From NCBI GenBank assembly GCA_027067055.1, contig JAMOMK010000088.1:32555-96554 (forward strand): a stretch of DNA of 64,000 nucleotides. The letters are read 5' to 3'. The notes under the pieces were generated by a model, which searched no databases, was not told the DNA's origin, and saw only the letters and a list, made by a program, of their open reading frames with translations. Of this stretch, positions 17,501 through 25,998 are shown in pieces. The DNA is from Lysobacterales bacterium. GTDB lineage: Bacteria > Pseudomonadota > Gammaproteobacteria > Xanthomonadales > Marinicellaceae. The translations under genes and the position numbers were made by a program. Numbering within the stretch: the stretch's first letter is position 1; each line of letters starts with the position of its first letter.

Positions 17501-18433
17501 ATGATGAACGCTGCAACTCAAGTCACAACAAAGGCATTGGTCGCACAACAATCCTATGCCAAAACCCTATCTCTCTCAAGTCGAAAGAAGGCAACTTCAG
17601 CGATTTCAGGTTTGCATGATTCGCGATTTCGTGGGCGTGGTATGGATTACCAAGAATCACGTGTCTATCAAGCCGGTGATGATATTCGTAATATGGATTG
17701 GTTGGTCACTGCGCGAACGGGTACGGCTCATACTAAATTGTTTCAGGAAGAACGGGAACGTCCTATCCATATAGTGATTGATACTAATGTTTCCATGTCT
17801 TTTGGAACAAAAAAAGAATTTAAGTCAGTGACTGCAGCAAAAGCTGCCTCATTACTGTCATGGGCAGCAGTCAAAAATGGAGACAGAGTGGGAGTGATGA
17901 GTTATGGAAAAAACGGCATCCATCATGAAAAACCAGTGGGTGGCAAGCGCGGAATGATGCGTTTGATTGCGCATCTGGTGCAATCATCTAACCACGAATC
18001 ACATGGTGTTACTCCTTTGGAAGAGGCGTTACAGCGTTTACGAACGATTATTCGCCCTGGTTCTTTGGTCATTATAATCAGTGATTTTTATCAATTAGGT
18101 AAAGATGTTAAAAGGCACTTGATTCAATTAAGTAAACACAATGATATATTGTCCTTGTTTATTACAGACCAATTTGAAGTCAGTACACCTTTACCAGCAG
18201 TTTATGGTGTTCAAAATCAAGATAAAGCTGTTGTCTTTAATAGTGCAAAAGAGTCTGAAAAGAGCACTATGCAACAAAAACAAAACCAGCACTTAGAAAA
18301 TATTTATGAAAATATTCAAAAATCAGGTGTGCCAGTTATTCCAATTATGACGGATGATAAGCTTGAGGATAAAATCAAACAAGCACTGAAATCACCAACC
18401 GCAGCATGGTCATCATGGAGGAAGGCATTGTAA
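17501..18433 (+). CDS. DUF58 domain-containing protein
   Basis: A 310-residue soluble protein with the DUF58 signature RGMDYQESRVYQAGDDIRNMDW (about residues 46-67), followed by a vWA-like region (IHIVIDTNVSMSFG, where DxNxS replaces the usual DxSxS MIDAS motif). It is the standard partner of MoxR ATPases. It begins directly after moxR and overlaps the next gene by one to three bases (TAATG), indicating tight translational coupling. Confidence 0.92.
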   Translation: MMNAATQVTTKALVAQQSYAKTLSLSSRKKATSAISGLHDSRFRGRGMDYQESRVYQAGDDIRNMDWLVTARTGTAHTKLFQEERERPIHIVIDTNVSMSFGTKKEFKSVTAAKAASLLSWAAVKNGDRVGVMSYGKNGIHHEKPVGGKRGMMRLIAHLVQSSNHESHGVTPLEEALQRLRTIIRPGSLVIIISDFYQLGKDVKRHLIQLSKHNDILSLFITDQFEVSTPLPAVYGVQNQDKAVVFNSAKESEKSTMQQKQNQHLENIYENIQKSGVPVIPIMTDDKLEDKIKQALKSPTAAWSSWRKAL

Positions 18434-18927
18434 TGGATAAAACAGCCGCTGCTCAACAATTGCAATTACGTGATATTCATATGCCTGATGCACCAAGTAT
18501 GTGGCCACTTGCTCCTGGGTGGTGGGTTTTGATTATTGTCACTTTTATTGCACTCTATTTTTTATACAAATTTTGGGAAAGACAGCACAAGAGAAAGCAA
18601 CTTCTTGCATCACTGCAACACCAACTCTCGTCAATTCATGATGAGTTTCGATTAAATAAAGATAAACACAAATTAGCGGTCGCCATTTCTGATTTACTCA
18701 AGCGATTTTTTCGTTATGTTCTTAAAGATTCACCTGCTACATCATTAACAGGACAACAGTGGATTGATTACTTAAATAGTAAAGCTGATAGTGATGTTTT
18801 TAGTAAATTTGTAGTCCCATTAACGCAAGCACAATATATTCAATCACCTGATTTTGACGTGCCTAGTCTCATAGCAACAGTAAGAAATTACTTTCCTATT
18901 GCCATTAATCACAAGGAGAAAGTGTAA
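18433..18927 (+). CDS. DUF4381 domain-containing membrane protein
   Basis: A 164-residue protein with the typical opening QLQLRDIHMPDAPSMWPLAPGWW, one transmembrane segment (about 32-52), and a cytoplasmic helical part ending in DVPSLIATVRNYF. DUF4381 proteins occur between DUF58 and vWA genes in MoxR operons; their role is unknown. The start at 18433 fits the family start, overlaps the previous stop, and follows GGAGGAAGG. Confidence 0.9.
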   Translation: MDKTAAAQQLQLRDIHMPDAPSMWPLAPGWWVLIIVTFIALYFLYKFWERQHKRKQLLASLQHQLSSIHDEFRLNKDKHKLAVAISDLLKRFFRYVLKDSPATSLTGQQWIDYLNSKADSDVFSKFVVPLTQAQYIQSPDFDVPSLIATVRNYFPIAINHKEKV

Positions 18928-19895
18928 TGTTAGAGTTTCTATGGTTATGGGTGTTTTTCCTTTTACCCTTACCTTTATTGGTTTGGTTGTTACCTGCTGT
19001 TAAACAAGCCAGTTTAACCACGGTAAAAGTGCCTTTCTTCAATCATTTTTGGCAATCTTTATCCAGTATAAATCAGCAGACTAAGTGGTGGTTAAAGTTG
19101 TTGGCTGTTATTGCTTGGTTGTTGTTATTAGTTGCCGCTGCCAAACCAGTATGGATAGGGGATGCTATTGCATTACCTGTTGAAGGTCGTGATTTAATGA
19201 TGGCTGTTGATGTCTCAGGATCCATGCAAGAAAAAGACATGAAAATTAATGGTCGAGAAGTCGATAGATTAACCATGATTAAGTTTGTGGCAGGGGATTT
19301 TATTCAACGCCGAAAGGGCGATCGAATTGGTTTGATTCTATTTGGTCAACAAGCCTATTTGCAAACGCCATTAAGTTTTGATCGCAAAACTGTTCAAACT
19401 TTATTAAATGAATCCATTATTGGCATTGCAGGTAAAGCAACAGCTATTGGAGATGCGATTGGACTAGCGGTCAAACGTGTGCGTAGAACCACCGACAATA
19501 ACCGTATTTTAATTCTATTAACCGATGGGCAAAATACAGCAGGTGAAATTCAACCGTTAAAAGCAGCAGAGTTAGCACAAAAAGAAGGCTTGAAGATTTA
19601 CACAATCGGTATTGGTGCAGATGAAGTCTATCGGCAGACCATATTCGGTAACAGGCGAGTGAACCCATCGTTGGATTTAGATGAAGTCACCCTAAAAAAA
19701 ATAGCAAAAATGACAGGTGGGCGTTATTTTAGAGCCAGAAACACTAAAGATTTAAATAAGATTTACGCCATGCTTGATGAATTGGAACCTTTGGCTAAAG
19801 AAGATCAATTTTACCGACCAACAGAAAATTTATTTTACTACCCGTTGGCATTGTCCATGTTGTTGTTATTAACTTTATTTAGGATACGGAGTTAA
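18927..19895 (+). CDS. batA: BatA-like von Willebrand A domain membrane protein
   Basis: A 322-residue protein with hydrophobic segments near 1-23 and 58-74 and at the C-terminus, flanking a periplasm-side vWA domain. The metal-ion site is complete: DVSGS (95-99) plus the later T and LLTDGQNTAG. It is the BatA member of the Bacteroides aerotolerance-type operon; the family is tied to oxidative or envelope stress, but its mechanism is unknown. It overlaps DUF4381 by one base and precedes the BatB/C gene by one base. Confidence 0.92.
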   Translation: MLEFLWLWVFFLLPLPLLVWLLPAVKQASLTTVKVPFFNHFWQSLSSINQQTKWWLKLLAVIAWLLLLVAAAKPVWIGDAIALPVEGRDLMMAVDVSGSMQEKDMKINGREVDRLTMIKFVAGDFIQRRKGDRIGLILFGQQAYLQTPLSFDRKTVQTLLNESIIGIAGKATAIGDAIGLAVKRVRRTTDNNRILILLTDGQNTAGEIQPLKAAELAQKEGLKIYTIGIGADEVYRQTIFGNRRVNPSLDLDEVTLKKIAKMTGGRYFRARNTKDLNKIYAMLDELEPLAKEDQFYRPTENLFYYPLALSMLLLLTLFRIRS

Positions 19896-19896
19896 T

Positions 19897-21783
19897 ATGG
19901 AATATATAGCACAATTACATTTTATTCGCCCTTTGGTTTTATGGGCATTGCCTGTGGTTGCTTTTATATTGTGGCATTTGCAACAAAAGAGTAATAAAGA
20001 AGATGGTTGGTCAAAAATCTGTGACCCACATTTATTGGATGCAATCAAGGTGACATCAGGGGGGCAAGGCAGTCGTCTTTCTTGGTTATTATGGCCAATT
20101 AGCCTATTTGCTATTATGGCATTAGCAGGGCCTGCCTTTCAAAAGTTACCAACTCCGGTGATTAAGAATCAATCGGCCTTGGTCATCGCATTGGATGTTT
20201 CCAAAAGCATGTTGTCCGATGACATAAAACCCAATCGACTAGAGCGAGCAAAATATAAAATTAATGATATTTTAGAGCAGCGTAAAGATGGACAGACTGC
20301 CTTGTTAGTCTATTCAGGTGATGCATTTGTTGTGACGCCTCTTACGGATGACACACAAACCATTGCATTGATGTTGAAGGCAATTAGCCCAGAAATTATG
20401 CCAGTGCAAGGCTCGCGAGTGGACATTGCCTTAAGTAAAGCTAAAGATTTACTCAAACAAGCTGGTTATCCAGGTGGAGATGTTCTATTGATTGCTGATG
20501 GGGTTAATGCTTCAAAGGCAAATAAAATTGCTCAAGATTTGGCTGATGATAGAATTAAAATATCTGTTTTAGGTGTTGGAACTAAGCAAGGAGCGCCGAT
20601 TCCATTACAGACAGGTTTTGTCAAGGATAGGCAGGGCAATATTGTTATTCCAAAATTACAACTTTCAGAATTAAAAGAGTTAGCCTCAAATGGTAATGGT
20701 CGATTTGCTCAAATAACAGGTGACTCATCTGATATTGATTACCTTTTGCCATCAGTTGCAGATGATAAACAAGAATCACAAAATTTTAAAGAGGAAGAAG
20801 ATGCCTTTGATACTCAAAAGTATATTGATGAAGGGCCTTGGTTAGTATTGTTATTAATTCCATTGGTGGCTTTATTGTTTAGAAAAGGTTTGTTGCTTGG
20901 CTTATTTTTGGTGTTTGGTTTGCAATCACCGCAATCCTCATATGCCTTTGGTTTTGATGACTTATGGCTCAATGCAGATCAACAAGCAGCAAAGCAGCTA
21001 CAACAAGGTGATGCAAAAAAAGCATTGCAGTTAGCGAAGTCAAATCAATGGAAAGCCACCGCAGCATTTAAAAACAAAGATTATGAACAGGCACAAGAAC
21101 TGTTTGATGATGGCAGTGCAAACGGGCTTTATAACCAAGGCAATGCACTTGCAGCGGCTGGAAAATTAGAGCAAGCACTTAAATCCTATGATGAATCTTT
21201 GAAGATTAACCCGCAAGATGAAGATACTTTGTTTAATAAAAAACAGGTTGAAGAAGCTTTAAAGAAGCAACAAGAACAACAGAAAAAAGACCAAGAAAAT
21301 CAAGACAAAAACGATAAAGATAAGCAAGACCAAGAAAAACAGGACAAAGATAAGCAAAACCAAGATAAAAAAGACCAAGAAAATAAAGATTCGCAAGAGC
21401 AAGAAAACCAACAAAATCAAGATGAAAAAAATAGCGAAAGCGAAAATAAAGAAGGGCAACAGAATCAAGAAGATAACCCTGAGTCCAAAGAGCAAGAAAA
21501 AGAATCTTCACAAATGAGTGAAGAAGAAAAAAAGAAACAAGAAGAAGAACAAAAAAAGTTGGAACAAGCTGATAAGGAAGCCAAAGACAAGCAGCAACAA
21601 GAACAAGAAGCCCAAAAGAAAAAATTAACACCGCAAGAAATGGCAGAAGAAGCCGAAAACAAAGAAGCGATTGAACAGTGGTTACGACGTATTCCTGATG
21701 ATCCAGGTGGTTTATTGCGTCGCAAATTTTATTACCAGTACAATCAACAAAATAAGAAACCAGATGAAACCGAAGATTGGTAG
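19897..21783 (+). CDS. BatB/BatC fusion: vWA domain plus TPR and charged low-complexity tail
   Basis: A 628-residue protein. Residues 1-80 hold two transmembrane segments; the vWA domain has DVSKSM (100-105). A third and fourth hydrophobic segment near 310-350 re-enter the membrane. A TPR-like pair follows (NGLYNQGNALAAAGKLEQALKSYDESLKINPQDE), then about 130 residues made almost entirely of K, E, Q, D and N, and a conserved end QWLRRIPDDPGGLLRRKFYYQY, typical of BatC. In many species BatB and BatC are separate genes. The charged stretch is probably disordered. Confidence 0.9.
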   Translation: MEYIAQLHFIRPLVLWALPVVAFILWHLQQKSNKEDGWSKICDPHLLDAIKVTSGGQGSRLSWLLWPISLFAIMALAGPAFQKLPTPVIKNQSALVIALDVSKSMLSDDIKPNRLERAKYKINDILEQRKDGQTALLVYSGDAFVVTPLTDDTQTIALMLKAISPEIMPVQGSRVDIALSKAKDLLKQAGYPGGDVLLIADGVNASKANKIAQDLADDRIKISVLGVGTKQGAPIPLQTGFVKDRQGNIVIPKLQLSELKELASNGNGRFAQITGDSSDIDYLLPSVADDKQESQNFKEEEDAFDTQKYIDEGPWLVLLLIPLVALLFRKGLLLGLFLVFGLQSPQSSYAFGFDDLWLNADQQAAKQLQQGDAKKALQLAKSNQWKATAAFKNKDYEQAQELFDDGSANGLYNQGNALAAAGKLEQALKSYDESLKINPQDEDTLFNKKQVEEALKKQQEQQKKDQENQDKNDKDKQDQEKQDKDKQNQDKKDQENKDSQEQENQQNQDEKNSESENKEGQQNQEDNPESKEQEKESSQMSEEEKKKQEEEQKKLEQADKEAKDKQQQEQEAQKKKLTPQEMAEEAENKEAIEQWLRRIPDDPGGLLRRKFYYQYNQQNKKPDETEDW

Positions 21784-21787
21784 AACA

Positions 21788-23455
21788 ATGAAGAAAATAA
21801 CCCTCATACTCTCATTAATAATAATGTCATTTGTTAGTCAGGCAAAAATTAGTGCAACAGTTGATAGAACAAAAATTGTTATTGGTGAAACCTTTAATTT
21901 AACACTATCAGTTGATTCAAATACCAGTGAACAACCTGACTTGAGTGAATTGCAAGAAGTGTTTCAAGTACTTGGAACAAGTCAGTCATCCTCTACACAG
22001 AGAATAAATGGCAGCTACTCAGTCAATAAATCGTGGCAAATATCTCTTATGCCTTCAGGGGTAGGGAAAAATACCATTCCTCCTATTAAACTAGGCAATG
22101 AAATAACGCGAGCCATTCAAGTTGAGGTGGTTAAATCAGATCCCAATGCCAAGGCAAATGGTGACTTGTTTATTGAAATTGAAACCGATAAAAATTCAGC
22201 CTTTGTCAAAGAACAGATATTAATCACAGTCAAATTATTTTATTCTATTTCATTGAGTGAAGGCAGTTTGTCCGAGCCGATAGCCTCAAATGCAATTGTC
22301 ACTCAGTTGGATAAAGGCACGACTTACAGCACAACCCGAGATGGCAGAAATTATACAGTGTTAGAAAGACACTATGCGTTGTTTGCTGAAAAAAGTGGTA
22401 CTCTGGAAGTTAACCCCATAATATTTAGTGGTCGAGACAATAGCTCAAGAAGAAGCTTTAGTATGTTTTCAACAGGCAAACCAGTTCGTGCGGTTGCTAA
22501 ACCACTGTCATTCGAAATCAAACCGATTCCACAAAATGCCATTGGTAAAGATTGGATTCCTGCACGTAATGTGCAGTTGTCACAACAATGGAGCCAAGGT
22601 GATTATAAAGTGGGAGAGCCCATTACACGAACAATTACTGTTTATGTTGAGGGTTTGGGTGAAACACAAGTGCCAGATATTAAACTGGGCAATATTGCAG
22701 ATGTAAGAATTTACCCAGAACAGCCACAAACGCAGGAAGAAAAAACGACACAAACAATCAAAACTTATAAACAAGTAAAGATTGCACTTATCCCAACACA
22801 TGAAGGGGCAATACGTATACCTGAATATAAACTGGAATGGTATAACACGCTAACAGGTGAGACGGAGTATGCTAAATTACCTCCTGTTACCTTGCAAGTT
22901 GCCGCAGGTGATTATGCGATGGAAAAACCAGTGATTGAAGACATCTTCAAAAATGAAAATAAACAGCCAAAAGAGGGTGGAAAAAATCAAGAAACCCCTG
23001 CGCCTGAAGTTAAAATTATGAAACAAGATGATTCTTTATGGAAAATTCTAACAGGTTTCTTTGCCTTGTTGTGGTTGCTGACACTTATGTATTGGCTTAA
23101 GAGTAAGAAGCAAAAAATATCGACTAAAAAAGCTGAGAAACCCATCCAAATAAGTAAAAATCAAATACTCTATGCGATAGAAAACCGTGATGCCAAAGAA
23201 TTGCAAACTGTACTAATTGATTGGTGGAATCAACAGTACAAAGAGACTAAGGTGACTAATTTGGCACAAATCAAATCACATGTTTGCCCAAATATGCAAA
23301 AGTTAATTGATGATTTGCAATCGCAATTGTATGCAAATAATAATGATTTGAAATTTGATAAGGCATTGTGGAAAAAGCAAGTCAAAGGCAATGGCTTGAA
23401 AAAAATTACTCATCAGAAAATATCGAACTCAAGTGACTTGCCTTCATTATATTAG
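21788..23455 (+). CDS. batD: BatD-like oxygen-tolerance protein
   Basis: A 555-residue protein. The signal peptide (1-20) is followed by a long beta-rich region starting AKISATVDRTKIVIGETFNLTLSVD and repeated Ig-like strands. A single transmembrane segment lies near residue 420, followed by a cytoplasmic helical tail, which is the BatD layout. The ATG at 21788, four bases after the previous stop, is chosen because it gives a clean signal peptide; longer in-frame starts run inside the upstream gene. Last gene of the operon; about 128 bases without genes follow. Confidence 0.9.
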   Translation: MKKITLILSLIIMSFVSQAKISATVDRTKIVIGETFNLTLSVDSNTSEQPDLSELQEVFQVLGTSQSSSTQRINGSYSVNKSWQISLMPSGVGKNTIPPIKLGNEITRAIQVEVVKSDPNAKANGDLFIEIETDKNSAFVKEQILITVKLFYSISLSEGSLSEPIASNAIVTQLDKGTTYSTTRDGRNYTVLERHYALFAEKSGTLEVNPIIFSGRDNSSRRSFSMFSTGKPVRAVAKPLSFEIKPIPQNAIGKDWIPARNVQLSQQWSQGDYKVGEPITRTITVYVEGLGETQVPDIKLGNIADVRIYPEQPQTQEEKTTQTIKTYKQVKIALIPTHEGAIRIPEYKLEWYNTLTGETEYAKLPPVTLQVAAGDYAMEKPVIEDIFKNENKQPKEGGKNQETPAPEVKIMKQDDSLWKILTGFFALLWLLTLMYWLKSKKQKISTKKAEKPIQISKNQILYAIENRDAKELQTVLIDWWNQQYKETKVTNLAQIKSHVCPNMQKLIDDLQSQLYANNNDLKFDKALWKKQVKGNGLKKITHQKISNSSDLPSLY

Positions 23456-23459
23456 AGAC

Positions 23460-23490
23460 CGTTCCACGGGTTGTGCAAAGACCTCTATTA
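23460..23490. repeat. Dispersed repeat, copy A
   Basis: CGTTCCACGGGTTGTGCAAA-GACCTCTAT, immediately after batD. A near-identical copy lies at 51022-51052 in the same orientation, after an unrelated gene. The sequence resembles the end of an insertion-sequence or a REP unit; no transposase is attached. Confidence 0.6.
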
Positions 23491-23522
23491 TAAAGGTAAA
23501 TTGCAATCAGTTAAAATAACAA

Positions 23523-23551
23523 TTCAAATGCGATGAGCTGTGGCATATAAT
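23523..23551 (+). promoter_or_regulatory. Promoter of surE-pcm-nlpD
   Basis: TTCAAA at 23523-23528 and TATAAT at 23546-23551 with an optimal 17-base spacer; the leader to the ATG at 23584 is about 25 bases and includes AAAGAGAG as a possible ribosome-binding site. Confidence 0.6.
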
Positions 23552-23583
23552 AAATTCTTTTAAAAGAGAGTCTCATATACACC

Positions 23584-24345
23584 ATGCATTTTTTAGTCAG
23601 CAATGATGATGGTATCAATGCCACAGGCATCAAAGCCTTATCTCAAGTCCTAGAAGAGTTGGGAAATATAACAGTTTATGCACCCAGTGGTGATCGATCT
23701 GGAGCAAGTAATTCTCTCACATTGGATCGACCTGTGCGAATTCATAGAGTAGCAGAGAATAAATATTCAGTGGATGGAACCCCCACGGATTGTGTACATA
23801 TGGCTCTAACCGGTTTGATGGACAGTGTACCAGATATGGTGGTATCAGGCATTAATAACGCTGCCAATCTTGGCGATGATGTGTTGTATTCTGGGACTGT
23901 TGCAGCAGCGATAGAGGGGCGATATTTAGGCTTATCTGCGATTGCTTTTTCATTGGCGACTTCGCATAAAAGTGATCAGGTTCGCTATTTTGAAACAGCC
24001 CAGCACTTTGTAAAAAAGATTATTCAAAACTTACAAAAACACCCGTTAGAAAAAGAATCAATTCTTAATATAAATATTCCAAATTTACCTATTGACGAGG
24101 TTAAAGGCATTAAAGTTACCCGTTTCGGTAACCGACACAAAGCAGAAAATACAGTACAAGACCTTGATCCGCGTGGAAGAAGAATCTACTGGATAGGTCC
24201 AGCAGGTCCTGAGGCAGATGCGGGAGAAGGCACTGATTTTCATGCAGTTAAAAATGGCTATGTTTCAATTACACCAATGCAAGTGGATATGACAAAACAT
24301 AGTGTATTAGAAAGTATCAAAAATTGGAGCCAAACAATAGTATGA
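23584..24345 (+). CDS. surE: 5'/3'-nucleotidase SurE
   Basis: Dephosphorylates nucleoside monophosphates and is associated with stationary-phase survival. The metal-binding SNDDG (6-10, D8 and D9) at the N-terminus, GASNSLT, VDGTPTDCVHMAL and SGINNAANLGDDVLYSGTVAAA are all conserved. The 253-residue length is normal. Its stop overlaps the pcm start (ATGA), the standard gammaproteobacterial arrangement. Confidence 0.97.
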   Translation: MHFLVSNDDGINATGIKALSQVLEELGNITVYAPSGDRSGASNSLTLDRPVRIHRVAENKYSVDGTPTDCVHMALTGLMDSVPDMVVSGINNAANLGDDVLYSGTVAAAIEGRYLGLSAIAFSLATSHKSDQVRYFETAQHFVKKIIQNLQKHPLEKESILNINIPNLPIDEVKGIKVTRFGNRHKAENTVQDLDPRGRRIYWIGPAGPEADAGEGTDFHAVKNGYVSITPMQVDMTKHSVLESIKNWSQTIV

Positions 24346-24998
24346 ATTCTGCTCTTGGTATTGGAATGACATCTCAACGCACCAGAAATCGTATGATTGC
24401 AAGGCTGCAAGATCAAGGTATAAAAGACCAACGCGTATTGGCAGCGATGTCTCTTGTACCACGTCATTTATTTATGGATGAGGCAATGGCGCATCGTGCC
24501 TATGAAGATACAGCTTTGCCGATAAAACATGGTCAATATATTTCTCAGCCATGGGTTGTTGCCCGAATGACAGAAATAGTATTATCTTGTCAACCTAAAA
24601 AAGTTTTAGAAATTGGCACGGGCTCTGGCTATCAAGCTGCAATATTAGGGCAATTAGTTGAGCAAGTTTTTAGTGTTGAACGAATTGATGATTTGACCCG
24701 AATAGCACGACGACGCTTTATTAAGCTTGGCTACATGAATGTCCGCACCAAAACTGGTGATGGCTTTAAAGGGTGGAGCAATGAAGCACCCTATGATTTG
24801 ATTATTGCTACGGCAGCCCCTGAAAATATCCCAGAGGATTTACTTAAACAATTGAAAGTTGATGGCGTGATGTTGTTGCCACTTGGCAATAACCAGTCAC
24901 AAAGTTTGGTAAAAATTACAAAAACAGAAAATGGCTACACAGAAGAAAAGCTTGAATCTGTATTTTTTGTTCCTTTTTTACAAGGAGTCGTGAGGTAA
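24342..24998 (+). CDS. pcm: Protein-L-isoaspartate O-methyltransferase
   Basis: Repairs isoaspartyl residues in damaged proteins using S-adenosylmethionine. The 218-residue protein has VPRHLF (39-44), the YISQPWVVARMTE segment and the SAM loop EIGTGSGYQAAIL (90-102). The ATG at 24342 overlaps the surE stop and follows TTGGAGC; an alternative TTG at 24324 is less likely. Part of the surE-pcm-nlpD unit. Confidence 0.96.
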   Translation: MNSALGIGMTSQRTRNRMIARLQDQGIKDQRVLAAMSLVPRHLFMDEAMAHRAYEDTALPIKHGQYISQPWVVARMTEIVLSCQPKKVLEIGTGSGYQAAILGQLVEQVFSVERIDDLTRIARRRFIKLGYMNVRTKTGDGFKGWSNEAPYDLIIATAAPENIPEDLLKQLKVDGVMLLPLGNNQSQSLVKITKTENGYTEEKLESVFFVPFLQGVVR

Positions 24999-25000
24999 TT

Positions 25001-25909
25001 GTGATGAGGTATTTGGATTATAAAAAGTTGCTTATATTGACAGGGGTAATTTTAATTTCATCCTGTTCAAAGCATCATCCTGCACCAGTAAAAGATGCAA
25101 GTCGAAAAACGATTGTGAACTCAGCTCATCCCATTTCTAAACAAAAGAAATATATACCAAAGTATATGACAGTCAACAAAGGTGACACCCTCTATTCGAT
25201 TGGTTTTAATCACAGTTTAGATTATAAATATTTAGCTCAAATCAATGGTATTAAACCGCCTTATAGTATTTACCCAGGTCAAAAGCTTCGCTTACAAGCC
25301 AATAAATCTTTAGTCAAAAAGGCAACTCCTATTGCTACAAACATTAATGGCGTATCCACTCATGCTGTTAAATCGCAACAAACTAAGTATAAACCAATAA
25401 GCACTAAAAAGACTCCGTCGGTACAAATAACAACCAAGAAAAAAACAACACCAATAGCTAAGACCAGTCCAACTCCCAAGGTTGTTATTAAAAAAACAAC
25501 CCAGCCAAGACCAAATGTGAATCAGAGTGTTGTTAAATCAAATACACAATGGAAATGGCCTTTGAAAGGTCGTATTCTTAGTACTTTCTTAGCCTCAGAT
25601 GTTTCTCGAAAAGGCATAGATATTGCAGCTAAACCCAAAACTTTAGTTTTTGCTAGCCAAAATGGAGTCGTTGTTTACAGTGGCGATGGTTTGCGCGGTT
25701 ATGGTGAATTGATTATTATCAAACACAGTAATAACTTATTGAGCGCCTATGCACACAATTCCAGTCGCTTAGTTAAAGAAGGGGTTACTGTCAAACAAGG
25801 ACAAATAATAGCAAAATCTGGCAAAGGAACTGATGGACAAGGTTTACTTCATTTTGAAATCAGGAAAAATGGACAACCCGTTAATCCATTGAAATATTTG
25901 CCTAATTAA
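25001..25909 (+). CDS. nlpD: NlpD-like lipoprotein, LysM plus degenerate M23 domain
   Basis: An activator of cell-wall amidases at the division site. The lipobox LISSC (C22) predicts a lipoprotein. The LysM domain (about 45-95) binds peptidoglycan, a proline/threonine-rich linker follows, and an M23 domain ends the 302-residue protein. The first zinc ligand is lost (SRKGID where active enzymes have HxGxD), while YAH and LHFEI remain, matching the non-catalytic NlpD type. The start is GTG at 25001, or the adjoining ATG at 25004. rpoS normally follows nlpD in this class but is absent here. Confidence 0.92.
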   Translation: MMRYLDYKKLLILTGVILISSCSKHHPAPVKDASRKTIVNSAHPISKQKKYIPKYMTVNKGDTLYSIGFNHSLDYKYLAQINGIKPPYSIYPGQKLRLQANKSLVKKATPIATNINGVSTHAVKSQQTKYKPISTKKTPSVQITTKKKTTPIAKTSPTPKVVIKKTTQPRPNVNQSVVKSNTQWKWPLKGRILSTFLASDVSRKGIDIAAKPKTLVFASQNGVVVYSGDGLRGYGELIIIKHSNNLLSAYAHNSSRLVKEGVTVKQGQIIAKSGKGTDGQGLLHFEIRKNGQPVNPLKYLPN

Positions 25910-25968
25910 GTCGGGGGGATATAACACCTATGGAACACTGTAATGTCTGTGATTCTTTAGAAGGCAAA

Positions 25969-25986
25969 GGTGTCCACAAGGACACC
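25969..25986. repeat. Small REP-like hairpin between nlpD and the CBS gene
   Basis: A perfect 7-base stem (GGTGTCC/GGACACC) with a 4-base loop, followed by ACTACGG. CCACAAGG and CCACTAC in this hairpin match the arms of the transposase-flanking palindromes at 3418 and 3994, so it is probably a decayed relative. It could also end both convergent transcripts. Confidence 0.5.
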
Positions 25987-25998
25987 ACTACGGAAATT

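Noticed and set aside
21233..21725. Several minus-strand open frames within the BatB/C gene
   Set aside because: They are the antisense image of the K/E/Q-rich low-complexity stretch, which gives long stop-free hydrophobic frames by composition.
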